Shown in pieces: positions 10,538-20,235 of a stretch of DNA of 39,112 nt. The notes under the pieces are model-generated. The model was not told where the DNA came from, ran no database searches, and was given only the letters and a program-made list of their open reading frames with translations. Origin of the DNA: a virus; IMG/VR virus record IMGVR_UViG_3300033182_001404, positions 1 to 39,112 of that record. One strand, given 5' to 3'. Position numbers and translations under genes: made by a program. How positions within the stretch are numbered: position 1 is the stretch's first letter; every line of letters begins with the position of its first letter.

Positions 10538-10570
10538 TTATGTCCTCCAATGTGATAAAAATTACTGTTC

Positions 10571-10578
10571 TTTTTATA
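10571..10578 (-). promoter_or_regulatory. Possible T4-type late promoter upstream of gp8
   Basis: TATAAAAA on the minus strand, one mismatch from the T4 late consensus TATAAATA, lies 34 bases from the gp8 start. This is nearly the same distance as the perfect late promoter before gp48. The region is AT-rich and chance matches are expected. Confidence 0.3.
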
Positions 10579-10583
10579 TTTAG

Positions 10584-13500
10584 TCATGAAGTTATTCGTT
10601 CTGATCTTTCAATAAAGAAAGTTGCATTTGAATGTGGAGTATGTGTTGATTCTGTAGATGTCAAAGTCATTGAGGTATTGTTTGCAACATTCTTTACCTT
10701 GAATCTTTCACCATCTCTCAGAACAACTCTATTTACAAAATCCCCTTCAAGGAGCATAATATCATTCTCTTCATATGATAATTTAGTAAAACCATCTTCT
10801 AAAAGAATAATATTATCATAAATATCCGTCACTCCTTCTTCCACATAGATTCTATATCCATCTTCAAAAATTATATCATTTCCATGTCTATTCAATAATT
10901 TTGATATAGTTGTCGCACCTACCATACCATTTGGTGTAAACCAATATGCTCTACCAAAATCATTGAAGAAATTTGAATTTGCAGAAAGTTCATTTGCACA
11001 AAGTTCTGCAGAAAGTCGTCTTGTTCTCACCGAAGGTGATGTAGCAGTTATACTCTCATCACGACCATATTCTAATCTATATGTCTCAGGAGTACTTATC
11101 GTTGCACTATTCTGTACAACAAGAGTAGTATTGTCAGCACCTCTAGACACTACATCCGTTACCATTCCATTTGCATAATATAAAATTCCATAAGAATCTG
11201 CTCCGTGGGGGAAAATTGAACCACTCAACGTAATAGTTGTACCAGTTTGAGTAATAGTTCCATCACTCCAACTTCTCATGAGCGAGCCCTCGGATTCGTT
11301 TTCGGTGTAATCTTCCAACAATATTTCACCACCATCCTCATATGCAAGTGTTGGTACAAGATCTTCAATAAGAAAATCATCTCTAGCAATATTGTCTAGA
11401 GGATCTTCCAAAAGAACATGATAATCATCTGCCTCAAGTGCAATGTGTTCTTTCTCTGTTATCAAATCATGTAAATCGTGGAATACTAGTCTAGAAGTCA
11501 GATAATCAACATCGTCCTCAGTGGCAAGTTTTCCAACTACATTTTCAAGTACTATACCATCATAAATTTCATCATTGGTGTTTTCTAAAATAATATTATA
11601 ATCATCAGAAGTATATTGTTCCAAAATAATTACACCAATTTCATTTTCCAGTACGATGAGAGAAGAAAATTCAGATTCAAATAAAGTGTTTTCACCAATA
11701 ACTTCATTCTCCCTTCCATAATCTGCACTGATAAATGCAGCACCTGGCGATGGTACTATACCACCTCCTATAGCTGTGAGATATTCATCCGAATTATGTT
11801 CAAGGACATATTGCCTTGGAGTTGGATCTGCTTCCGTAGTTAGTGTTGCTTGAGTAATGGTAGATTCTGAAACAAATCTATCCCCGTTTTCAGCAAGGAG
11901 TTCGTATTCTTCGGCACCAGTTATTGTTAGTCGTCCAGTACCAGAATACATATACCCTAAACTACTAGAATCACTCCCTAGTTCCACATTGGCAGAATCT
12001 AAATTTATATCCAACTCATAATGAGTCGTTACTTCTTCTTGACCAAAATTTTCATACGCAAGATATTTTGGAGAATACCCTGCTGAATCTTCAAGTAATA
12101 GATAGTCACCTGTTTCAAGGAGCACATCATAAGCAGGACCAAAATCAATTTTTACCGTTCCAGTTTCAGACTCTGGAAATTTTATAATAGGTAGTGAATG
12201 TGCATATTCAATCGTAGCATCAATTGTTTGAGTAGCAGATTCAGGAGAAATTTCTAGTTCTATACTCTTTGAAGATACATTACTTGTTACATTTGATGAT
12301 ACAGTATTTTGATTTGCAATAACAATTTGATGAAATCGGTACTGAGGAACTTGAATACCATGTGTAGTACTTGTAACAGTATCATTTTCATTCCGTGCTG
12401 AATTTGCAAACAATTTTACAGCAGTTTTTGATGTGATTGCAATCTCACCGAACAGTGCCATACCGGCTGGATGAACTAACTGAAGGATAGTGTCTCTATA
12501 TGAAGCAACGTCTACATCAGTCTTGATCACATAAGAAAAGTCCTGATAATAATAGTTGTCTTGCATTTTATTGGTGGTACTCAGAAGACCATAATTTCCA
12601 CCAAAATATCCTGCATATTCTGCGAGAGCACCAAGTTCAGCAGTAAGTGTTGCATTACCATCACCTGCTTGAGAAGCATCAAGTGTTGGTGCTGAAGTAT
12701 AGTTAGCACCAAAGTTATAAATGGTAACCGACCGAATAGCTCCAATTGCAATAGAAGAAACACGGATAACAGCATTATTACCAGCAATACCTGTATTCGC
12801 GTAAACCGAATTGGAGGATGCTGTATTTGCAGTGACTATTCTTCTAGATAAAGCATTTGTAACTGAGGTGGTAGTTGGTGCGGACCCAAGAGTAGCTGTA
12901 AAACTAGAACTATTTGTGACTGTAATAGAATGAGTGTTATTATAGATTGGATCGTCAGCACTAACACCCGTAGAGAGTCCTGTAATAACTACTTTTTGAC
13001 CTGACGATAATCCGTGATCCACTACAGTAAATGTAGCAGTAGTACCTGAAGTTGCAATATTTGCTGTAAAGAAATCACCAATACCAATTGGATTTCCACC
13101 AGCCTCGTTTACATAGGCGGTAAGGGTATCACCTGCTGAAAAATTATTAGCAGTGTTCATCTGTACACGAAGAACCGTGTTACCCGTTGCAACTAAACTT
13201 GTCGGTTTATCAATAAAATCTAAAACTACTCCATTAGCACTGTTATCTTCATTTTTGATTACAGTGTTACTAGTAAATTGATTTGCTATTGCTGATGCTA
13301 AAGTTACGAATACTGAATTAGCACCAGTCTTTTCAATAGCACCACCATAAGATTGAACAATATTATTTGAAACCGAAACTTGTGGTATTAGAACATAACC
13401 TTGACCAGAAGATAAAATCTGAATTGACCGTATAGCACCAATAGGGGTGCCAGTCATAGTCAATGCACCATAATAAGTATTTGATGTTTGTGGTTCTGGT

Positions 13501-15581
13501 GTATTTGATAATGTAAACGTAGAACCTGTAGTGTAAAATACTGCATTATTTCCACTAGCATTTAGTGATGTACCACCAGTAGCTTTGGTCAAATCAAACA
13601 CTGAGATCGTATCACCGTTCTCAAAATTGTTTATGGTTTGAGTACCCGCTCCATCATATTCTATTGACCCAACTGCATACGTTACTGCACTACCATCAAC
13701 TTCAACCACAGTACCAAAGATTGAAGTGTTTGGTGTGTAATTAGAAATAGATTCAGTACCACTAAACACAACAATGAAGTCACCCTTTTTAGGTGCTGTA
13801 CCTGTAAATGAAGCAGTAAAGGTTGTACTCACATTTGAATACAAATGCGTATTACAATTATATGTTGACCAAGGTGAGGTATATGCAGATGCACCAATCT
13901 GATCATCTTTGAATGTACTGATGATTTGTTCTGCAGTAAGTATAGTAGCAGTTGGAATGATAGACTGTACCCTTGCAGAACCCCCACTACCACCTGTATC
14001 TGCATTGACAAAAGAGACAGGATCACCTACTGCGTATCCATCACCTGAATCAATAATGTCAAAAGAACTAATTGTAGCATCGGACACAGATGCTACTTTC
14101 ACAGCACCGTCTTGTCCCCCTCCACCAGAGACAATAATATCATCACCTACTGTATAGTTTGATCCACCAACATCAATTGTTACAGATGAAAGAATACCTG
14201 TAATACTACCTTCAGCATAGTTACCATTATCGTCAGCTGTAGTTGTAATAACAGTCTCACCAACACCAAATGATGTATATTGGGAATTATTTGATGTGGC
14301 ATTTACAGCATTATTTGCATCAATATTTGAAAGGAATAATTCAGTAATCGGTGTCGCACCAATCTGGTAATTCTCAATTCTTTCAACAATTGCCCTCACA
14401 TTACTAGTCTCACCAACAATAACTCTACCGACAAACGAATCAACATTATTTGCTGAAAGTGTTGAAATTTTGACTGATTTATTAAGTCTCCATCTACCAT
14501 CAGAAAGTCTAAGAACATCTGTGCTCGGATAGTAGAAATTGACATTTTCATTACCAAATAAAATTCTAAAAATAAATCTAAATGATTCTTCGTTTCCTTT
14601 TGCTCTATAAAAATCTTTGATATGTTTTAGGACTAATCCCTTATCAGCCAACATGGTTGTTGGAATACCATGTAAGAACTCTTTTCGGAACAGTTCAAGG
14701 AATCCTTGTGGAGCAAGGTCTACATCTTGGAATGGAATTACGTTACGAGAAGCTTGATTGGGTTGTCTTGTCCATAAAGAGACATTTGCAGAAACTCTAG
14801 AGGTCTGACCAACAATGGTTTCACCAACTTGGAAATTGCCATTGTTAGTTTCATGGACATAAATCTGATTATTAGAGTACTTACCTCTAATGACTGCTCT
14901 TGCACCAGAGGTACTACCCTTTACAACCTCACCGCTGTAAAACTGCTCACCCTGCCTGAATGGGTTCTCTAGGTCTAAATAGTCTGTACTGGTATTTGCT
15001 GAATCGGTATTACCGTTTTCAAGAGAAAAGTAGGGTGTAGTATTGGAAATAGTAACATTACCGCCCATGCCAGAGTGGGTATTACAGAAATAATATAAAG
15101 TTGAACCAGCAAGATCAGGGGGAATATAGATTACAGTTTGAGCACCGGCCTCGCCTGGAGTACCATCTACTCTAACATTGTCAGTATAGATTTCTCCACC
15201 TGCAGTGTGGATTCCATTTGGTGTGGTTGAGAAATGAAAGTAGTGATTGTTGGCAAAAGTGTTACTACTCATGTCAAACACATAAGTAGTCCCAGTATTC
15301 AGAGTGAGTGTAGGTGATACATCATCATTCAGATAAAATTTATGAGTTCCGTTTCCATACTCATTACTGCCTAACTGAATAGACACAGTATATGTTACGG
15401 CATCACTTTCCTGAATAATCTTGAATTCGTTGAGCTTGAGGTCTGTGAAGGTGATGAGATTGGTCTCAAGAAATTCATAATACTTCTCAACAAACTTTAC
15501 AAACTTTGGATGGTCGTATTGAATAAATTGAGGAAATTGATCCTCAATCTGCGTGTATATTACACCACCGTCAAGTTTCAT
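10584..15581 (-). CDS. Giant baseplate wedge protein (gp7-like position) with cupredoxin-like domain
   Basis: 1665 residues. The N-terminus (QIEDQFPQFIQYDHPKFVKF) is typical of large baseplate proteins of marine T4-like phages, and the gene sits between gp6 and gp8, the T4 place of gp7 (1032 residues). Residues about 62-180 look like a cupredoxin fold: H113/H116, then C166, H169 and M172 in FCNTHSGMGG. Residues 185-330 hold SGARAVIRGKYSNNQ and RVSANVSLW beta units plus the conserved IPTTMLADKGLVLKHIKDFY and GNEESFRFIFRILFGNENV. The middle is repeated Gly/Thr/Asn beta modules. Residues about 1190-1430 are acidic repeats around LLEDG. Its ATG overlaps the gp6 stop by one base (TAATG). Wedge assignment is by position and N-terminus, not by overall similarity. 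Confidence 0.65.
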   Translation of the reverse strand: MKLDGGVIYTQIEDQFPQFIQYDHPKFVKFVEKYYEFLETNLITFTDLKLNEFKIIQESDAVTYTVSIQLGSNEYGNGTHKFYLNDDVSPTLTLNTGTTYVFDMSSNTFANNHYFHFSTTPNGIHTAGGEIYTDNVRVDGTPGEAGAQTVIYIPPDLAGSTLYYFCNTHSGMGGNVTISNTTPYFSLENGNTDSANTSTDYLDLENPFRQGEQFYSGEVVKGSTSGARAVIRGKYSNNQIYVHETNNGNFQVGETIVGQTSRVSANVSLWTRQPNQASRNVIPFQDVDLAPQGFLELFRKEFLHGIPTTMLADKGLVLKHIKDFYRAKGNEESFRFIFRILFGNENVNFYYPSTDVLRLSDGRWRLNKSVKISTLSANNVDSFVGRVIVGETSNVRAIVERIENYQIGATPITELFLSNIDANNAVNATSNNSQYTSFGVGETVITTTADDNGNYAEGSITGILSSVTIDVGGSNYTVGDDIIVSGGGGQDGAVKVASVSDATISSFDIIDSGDGYAVGDPVSFVNADTGGSGGSARVQSIIPTATILTAEQIISTFKDDQIGASAYTSPWSTYNCNTHLYSNVSTTFTASFTGTAPKKGDFIVVFSGTESISNYTPNTSIFGTVVEVDGSAVTYAVGSIEYDGAGTQTINNFENGDTISVFDLTKATGGTSLNASGNNAVFYTTGSTFTLSNTPEPQTSNTYYGALTMTGTPIGAIRSIQILSSGQGYVLIPQVSVSNNIVQSYGGAIEKTGANSVFVTLASAIANQFTSNTVIKNEDNSANGVVLDFIDKPTSLVATGNTVLRVQMNTANNFSAGDTLTAYVNEAGGNPIGIGDFFTANIATSGTTATFTVVDHGLSSGQKVVITGLSTGVSADDPIYNNTHSITVTNSSSFTATLGSAPTTTSVTNALSRRIVTANTASSNSVYANTGIAGNNAVIRVSSIAIGAIRSVTIYNFGANYTSAPTLDASQAGDGNATLTAELGALAEYAGYFGGNYGLLSTTNKMQDNYYYQDFSYVIKTDVDVASYRDTILQLVHPAGMALFGEIAITSKTAVKLFANSARNENDTVTSTTHGIQVPQYRFHQIVIANQNTVSSNVTSNVSSKSIELEISPESATQTIDATIEYAHSLPIIKFPESETGTVKIDFGPAYDVLLETGDYLLLEDSAGYSPKYLAYENFGQEEVTTHYELDINLDSANVELGSDSSSLGYMYSGTGRLTITGAEEYELLAENGDRFVSESTITQATLTTEADPTPRQYVLEHNSDEYLTAIGGGIVPSPGAAFISADYGRENEVIGENTLFESEFSSLIVLENEIGVIILEQYTSDDYNIILENTNDEIYDGIVLENVVGKLATEDDVDYLTSRLVFHDLHDLITEKEHIALEADDYHVLLEDPLDNIARDDFLIEDLVPTLAYEDGGEILLEDYTENESEGSLMRSWSDGTITQTGTTITLSGSIFPHGADSYGILYYANGMVTDVVSRGADNTTLVVQNSATISTPETYRLEYGRDESITATSPSVRTRRLSAELCANELSANSNFFNDFGRAYWFTPNGMVGATTISKLLNRHGNDIIFEDGYRIYVEEGVTDIYDNIILLEDGFTKLSYEENDIMLLEGDFVNRVVLRDGERFKVKNVANNTSMTLTSTESTHTPHSNATFFIERSERITS

Positions 15582-17470
15582 TAGTAACTACTCCCTGTTG
15601 ATCCACCACTTCCAGCAGAACCACCACTGGTAGAACCACTTGCCGTAGATGAAGGTACTGCTGTGTTTGTTCCTCTTCCACTTGTGTCTATCATAGTGAT
15701 TCTGATATCTGAGTTTGCTATCAACAGGATTTGGTCTCTCACTGGAGTGATGTCACTTGAAGCAAGAGTTGCCGTAACCTGAACATTGGAAGTACCATCT
15801 GCAATTGCTGTTGGTGAAAAAGTTGTCAATGCCATTCTACCAGTAGAATATGTTAGTGTTCCAACATTATTTGCTACAACAACTTTGTCAGCACCAACGG
15901 TTCTAAAAACTTGAATTATACCATTAGAATCTCTTAGAGAACAGCCTGTTCTCAAAGTACCATTGTCATCTACATGAGAAAATTGAGTACTCGTGATTGA
16001 AGTACCGTCTTGAGTTTGAAATATTTCATTGGAAAATTTCAAAATATATGAGGTAGAAAGACCCAAACTAGGAGTGAAAGTCCTTTTCAATTTTACTGTA
16101 GAAAGACTGCTCTCAATTGAGGTCTCAGTCTCATCAATCTTTTTGACCATCGGTGAATATCTAAATTCATTAGAAAACAAACCAAGATTGTCAACACCGT
16201 AATTGTAAATAGTGTTAGAAACTAATGATTTTATTGCATCGGAAGACCGTGTGGTTCTGGAAGAATCATATTTGACTATAGTATTCACAGTCACATAAAG
16301 ATAATCAGGATCTTGTACTTCTGGAGTGATTGAAACGATGTTTCTTTTACCGAGAATGGTTGTTTTGATAGTTTCTTTTGCTGCAGTTGATAGAGTTTGT
16401 CCAACTCGTGGTTTTACTGCAATGTATACCTTACCATAAACAGGTGGATCATTTTCTTCACCACCCCATGCAACAATTGATTCAGCAGCAGGATAATCTC
16501 TTTGAAGAATACGAATATAGTCGTTGATAGTAACTGCTCTGTTTTGTGCTTGAAAATTCTTAGGTGCATTGAATTTGATCTTTGAGATTGTGTCTTTTAC
16601 TGAACCACCAGATGCTGTAGATAGTGTTGCAACAGTTACATTGGCATACCCCCCAACACTACCTACAGGTGTAAATGTCCTAGCTCCATTTGGTGCCTCT
16701 GCATCAGATACCAGAGACGAAAGAATAATAATATTACCATCTACAGGTTTTCTACCAAGAATGCCATCACCAAAAACAACCTCATATCTACCTTCTTCTC
16801 TCTCTTCTAGCCAATAAACATTGGATGTGGAATTGACCGTAGTAGTATCGTTTGCAATAGTGTAAGTATGTAAATTTGAATTCGTAGCAGAAGTTTGAAT
16901 TCTGACCGTTAGAGTGCTTGTATCCGTATTTGCATTAGGTAGTATAAATTTTTGATCTGGGTCTTGAGTATTGGCAGTATACCGATGTGTCAGAGGTATT
17001 CCTTGAGTCAATTCCACATTTGCTACAAGGTAGGTTCCGTTTGAATCTGCATTGACCGTATAAGAATTACTGGTTGCAAAAATATATGCAATACCATCTA
17101 CTGTAGACGAAAATTGAGTATCCTTGTCAATTACAATAGAACTGGGTGTGTCTGCAGGATAAATGGTCAGGTCAACATATGCCTTAGCACCTCTAACCGA
17201 AGTTGGGGTATACCCAAGATGTTTTGCCCTTGAGACAACCGAAGAACGAATTGATGCCGTATCTAAGAACATTTCATTGACAATCATGTTCAAGTAAAAT
17301 GCATTATAATGGGTGTTGTATGCCAAAAGGTCTAACAGAACCGACATGCCTGATGCATCAAAATTATAATCGGCAAATTCGTTCTGATCTCTAAGGAAGT
17401 TCTTGAGATTGGTTTTGATGGCATCAAAGTCTAGTTCAGATACCTTCAACTTTGAAGCATTGTCAGCCAT
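15581..17470 (-). CDS. 6: Baseplate wedge subunit gp6
   Basis: 629 residues, close to T4 gp6 (660). The start MADNASKLKVSELDFDAIK, followed by DFDASGMSVLLDLLAYNTHY and VNEMFLDTASIRSSVVSRAK, is the gp6 hallmark. The central region (RAVTINDYIRILQRDYPAAE, residues about 305-325) matches the gp6/baseplate J-like ring-forming domain. The C-terminus ends in a Gly/Ser-rich tail (GSTSGGSAGSGGSTGSSY). In T4, gp6 dimers form the inner baseplate ring that holds the wedges together. The gene follows gp25 by 3 bases, the same order as in many T4-like phages, and is coupled to the next gene by TAATG. Confidence 0.88.
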   Translation of the reverse strand: MADNASKLKVSELDFDAIKTNLKNFLRDQNEFADYNFDASGMSVLLDLLAYNTHYNAFYLNMIVNEMFLDTASIRSSVVSRAKHLGYTPTSVRGAKAYVDLTIYPADTPSSIVIDKDTQFSSTVDGIAYIFATSNSYTVNADSNGTYLVANVELTQGIPLTHRYTANTQDPDQKFILPNANTDTSTLTVRIQTSATNSNLHTYTIANDTTTVNSTSNVYWLEEREEGRYEVVFGDGILGRKPVDGNIIILSSLVSDAEAPNGARTFTPVGSVGGYANVTVATLSTASGGSVKDTISKIKFNAPKNFQAQNRAVTINDYIRILQRDYPAAESIVAWGGEENDPPVYGKVYIAVKPRVGQTLSTAAKETIKTTILGKRNIVSITPEVQDPDYLYVTVNTIVKYDSSRTTRSSDAIKSLVSNTIYNYGVDNLGLFSNEFRYSPMVKKIDETETSIESSLSTVKLKRTFTPSLGLSTSYILKFSNEIFQTQDGTSITSTQFSHVDDNGTLRTGCSLRDSNGIIQVFRTVGADKVVVANNVGTLTYSTGRMALTTFSPTAIADGTSNVQVTATLASSDITPVRDQILLIANSDIRITMIDTSGRGTNTAVPSSTASGSTSGGSAGSGGSTGSSY

Positions 17471-17473
17471 TCT

Positions 17474-17866
17474 TTATCTCTCTCTGTTTAGGAATAGTTC
17501 CAGTGTCTCTGGTTCTAATTGATTGATGATTCTGAAGGTGATAGCTACTCTATACCGATTATATTCTTCTTCTGGTGTAATAACAATAGAGAGTATTTGT
17601 GCTCTATTTTCCCATGCTTCTACTGCTGATCTGATTTCATTCTCAAGTCTTTGTGCATTCAGATCTGTCATTTGTTCAAATAAAAGATTACGAACATTAG
17701 AACCGAGTTCTGGTTGGAATAACCGTTCTCCATTCTGTGTAAGAAGAATGTTTCGTATTCCCCTCTTTACTGATGTGGAATCAGTAACAGAAACCACATC
17801 ACCAGTAACAGGGTGAGCAGTAAAATCTAGATCTAAGTCCCTATAACTTTTAGAATAAGTAGCCAT
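17474..17866 (-). CDS. 25: Baseplate wedge subunit gp25
   Basis: 130 residues, almost the length of T4 gp25 (132). The sequence contains DLDLDFTAHPVTGDVVSVTD, SVKRGIRNILLTQNGERLF and QPELGSNVRNLLFEQ, the diagnostic gp25/GPW motifs; the loop with QNGERLF and PELGSN is the family core. gp25 joins gp6 and gp53 in the wedge and contacts the first sheath ring. The family has an old lysozyme label but acts structurally. The gene lies directly upstream of gp6 and has an AGAGGT-type ribosome site. Confidence 0.92.
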   Translation of the reverse strand: MATYSKSYRDLDLDFTAHPVTGDVVSVTDSTSVKRGIRNILLTQNGERLFQPELGSNVRNLLFEQMTDLNAQRLENEIRSAVEAWENRAQILSIVITPEEEYNRYRVAITFRIINQLEPETLELFLNRER

Positions 17867-17892
17867 TATTGTACCTCTTTCTATTTATTTAT

Positions 17893-19806
17893 TCAAACTG
17901 ATTGAAACTCCAAACCTAGCACTCCACCTAAAGTAACTAAAGGATCAATACCATTGATTTCTGTAGACATCAGAAGAACACCTGCACTAAGTTTTAGATC
18001 ATTAGGGGGAGCATTATCAGATGAACTTAGTGCTTCCTTGATTGCATCATTACCGCCAGAAGTAGTAATTGGTAGGGCATAAATACCTGCTGAAGGTAAA
18101 GTAATACTGAAGAGTTCTAAAAATTCTGTGATTTTGGCAACGAGATCTTCAAAAAATTCTACAAGATCGTCTATTGCTTCAATCAATGCATCAATGAATG
18201 CCGATGAGTCTTCAGCAAATCCTTTGATACCATTGGCCAACTCTATCAAACCATCAAAAAAGTCACTCCAGCCTGGGAACATTTGTGAAGCTTTGATAGA
18301 AAAGAAATCAGGAGCAACAGAGTTAGGTGCAATTGCATTGATTCCTTTAGCAATACCATACTTTGGTAAAACTGGTGCAGCTGTACCATTTTGTGCAACG
18401 AGAGAACCTTTATTTGCTAGACCTTTTATGACATATTCAATTCTAGGTTTCCCATCAGACCCTGTTCTCGTCACTGCTTTAGCTTCATACACCTTTTCAT
18501 TTGGAGCAAATCTATTAGTTGGATCGCCAAGAGGAGTGTATTCTAGCTTCATATTTTGCCACACACCATTCTCATTGGTATCAAAAGACACCTTCTGAAT
18601 TTGTGTGATATCACCGAAGTCATTCTTGATGAATTTGTATGTGGTTCTTATTCGTTGAGACTGTTTTGTTTCTACAATCTTGGAAATTTTGCCTACAGCA
18701 CCAGAGTCAAATCCTTTGATTATATCACCAACTTGGAATAGACCATAACCACTATTTACCTCAACTGTAAGAGAAACAGGATCGGGTTGAAATATATCTT
18801 TGAACGCCAATTCCAGTTCTTTGAGTTCTGGAAGCCCTTTACCGAGAAATGAGTTGAGAGACTCCAAAGTACTAAGAAATTGTTCTGGATCTGGAGCAGC
18901 AACAACTAAAGCTAATGCACTGATTTTTACACCACTGAAAAGCCCCTCTTCTCCTTCTGAACCTTGATAGCCTGGTTTTCCTGATTTGACCTGTTTAGTG
19001 ATCAAACCTCTGTCTGAGGTTGGTAAATTGGTGTCCGAACTACGATACAATGGGACTCTATAAAGTTGTAATGGATCATAAGTAGATATTGCTGCCCCAC
19101 TTTCAGTAAACGGACCTTTTGAGAAAGTTTCTGTTTTATTGATGATTTCATATTTTGGAATATCTCCCTCATCGTCCAGAGAGTCTGCCATCAATCGTAT
19201 ACATTCTGGGGCTGGTAACGATGGAAAATCATCGGTATCTTCCAAAGTCCCTGTCCAAGTAGCAGGATCATATCCACCAAGAACAAATTTTGGTGGATAA
19301 ACTATTTCAGGAATAGGTGGAGTGAAGCCTGGGTCTCCTTTACCTCTACCCATTCTGTCTTTATACTCATTGTAAGAAAGATTGTCTAAATTGACATTTT
19401 GACGATAATTCTCTGGTACACGGAATCCAAATCCATCAAATTCTGATGATGGATTCCGAACGACAATAGGCTTGAAAAGAATATAACCATTATCATCTCG
19501 CTTCATTTCCAACCCATATTCAGCCGATTTCTTTGCTCCATAGTTCTCATCTAAAGGATTGATGATCAGAGCATAAAAACCTAACTCTTTGTAGTCGCTC
19601 AGAACTTTGATAAGTTCATCAGCAACAGCAGTGATAATGACCAATTGAGGTGATAAGACACCTGAGATAAAAAGTTTTGCAACCTCGGCTCCTGTTTTGA
19701 CCACTTCTAATGCACCCTGAATAGTGCTAATCCCTGTCTGAGCCTGTTTTGCTATATCTTGAATTGGTCCTGCAGGACTTATAGTGAAACTATTCCACTC
19801 GGCCAT
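17893..19806 (-). CDS. Virion structural protein, conserved in marine T4-like phages, function unknown
   Basis: 637 residues starting MAEWNSFTISPAGPIQDIAK. Residues about 15-75 are amphipathic to hydrophobic helices (ISTIQGALEVVKTGAEVAKL, then LSPQLVIITAVADELIKVL). The middle has VGDIIKGFDSGAVGKISKI, a small beta-barrel-like module near 355-375. Residues about 520-590 form another helical stretch (FFDGLIELANGIKGFAEDSS). There is no signal peptide. The gene sits between the PAAR tip/48-aa gene and gp25, so a central baseplate or hub position is likely. I know similar proteins only as structural hypotheticals. Its start overlaps the 48-aa gene by 17 bases. Confidence 0.65.
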   Translation of the reverse strand: MAEWNSFTISPAGPIQDIAKQAQTGISTIQGALEVVKTGAEVAKLFISGVLSPQLVIITAVADELIKVLSDYKELGFYALIINPLDENYGAKKSAEYGLEMKRDDNGYILFKPIVVRNPSSEFDGFGFRVPENYRQNVNLDNLSYNEYKDRMGRGKGDPGFTPPIPEIVYPPKFVLGGYDPATWTGTLEDTDDFPSLPAPECIRLMADSLDDEGDIPKYEIINKTETFSKGPFTESGAAISTYDPLQLYRVPLYRSSDTNLPTSDRGLITKQVKSGKPGYQGSEGEEGLFSGVKISALALVVAAPDPEQFLSTLESLNSFLGKGLPELKELELAFKDIFQPDPVSLTVEVNSGYGLFQVGDIIKGFDSGAVGKISKIVETKQSQRIRTTYKFIKNDFGDITQIQKVSFDTNENGVWQNMKLEYTPLGDPTNRFAPNEKVYEAKAVTRTGSDGKPRIEYVIKGLANKGSLVAQNGTAAPVLPKYGIAKGINAIAPNSVAPDFFSIKASQMFPGWSDFFDGLIELANGIKGFAEDSSAFIDALIEAIDDLVEFFEDLVAKITEFLELFSITLPSAGIYALPITTSGGNDAIKEALSSSDNAPPNDLKLSAGVLLMSTEINGIDPLVTLGGVLGLEFQSV

Positions 19807-19936
19807 CTTTTTCCTTCTCTAGTTTTTCTTTCTGTTCCTTCAACTGTTTTATAGCTTCAAGGGCAGAGTCTTTGAGATTCATAAGAGTTTGCTGTAACTC
19901 AGATATTTTTTTAGTATCGGGTTGTTGCCATTCCAT
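19790..19936 (-). CDS. 48-aa coiled-coil protein
   Basis: A short frame from ATG at 19936 to TAG at 19790 encodes 48 residues: MEWQQPDTKKISELQQTLMN, then a Lys/Glu-rich coiled coil (KQLKEQKEKLEKEKDGRVE). The start follows the PAAR stop directly (TGA-ATG), and a strong Shine-Dalgarno site (TAGGAGG) lies about 5 bases upstream. The 3' end overlaps the 637-aa gene by 17 bases. The ribosome site and tight packing argue that it is translated. Its function is unknown. Its place beside the spike tip suggests a small baseplate or assembly factor. Confidence 0.7.
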   Translation of the reverse strand: MEWQQPDTKKISELQQTLMNLKDSALEAIKQLKEQKEKLEKEKDGRVE

Positions 19937-20227
19937 TCATCCTCCTATCAAAACATTCCCTCTGGACCCCATAATCATAGCTCCACAATTTCCTTTATCC
20001 ATAAGTCTTGCTGCAGGTTTACCAGACATAAATACTGACCCTGATCCTGCAGCAATTGCACCAGCATGAGCAGAGTTTCCAAGTATATGAATTCCAATTG
20101 CATCACCAACAGTATGTGGAGGGGAACCCCCAACTAAAACATTTGCAACACTTGGTGTAATTGGTGATGGTGAAAATCCAGTATGACCTAAAGAAAGATC
20201 ACCTGCTACTGATGCTGGCATAGTCAT
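19937..20227 (-). CDS. PAAR-type spike tip protein
   Basis: 96 residues with the PAAR-family layout: PASVAGDLSLGHTGF at the start, then VANVLVGGSPPHTVGD, GNSAHAGAIAAGSGSVFMSG, KPAARLMDKGNCGAMIMGSR, and the terminal GNVLIGG. The PAAR signature (GKPAARLMDKG) and the His/Cys residues (H15, H38, H47, H53, C79) fit a metal-binding cone. PAAR proteins sharpen the gp5/VgrG spike that pierces the outer membrane. gp5 lies two genes upstream, which supports the role. ATG 20227 has AAGG about 6 bases upstream; ATG 20221 is an alternative start. Confidence 0.88.
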   Translation of the reverse strand: MTMPASVAGDLSLGHTGFSPSPITPSVANVLVGGSPPHTVGDAIGIHILGNSAHAGAIAAGSGSVFMSGKPAARLMDKGNCGAMIMGSRGNVLIGG

Positions 20228-20235
20228 AGTTTACC

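Noticed and set aside
17882-17893. AATAAATA copies as a late promoter for gp25
   Set aside because: One mismatch, and so close to the gp25 start that little room is left for a start point and ribosome site.
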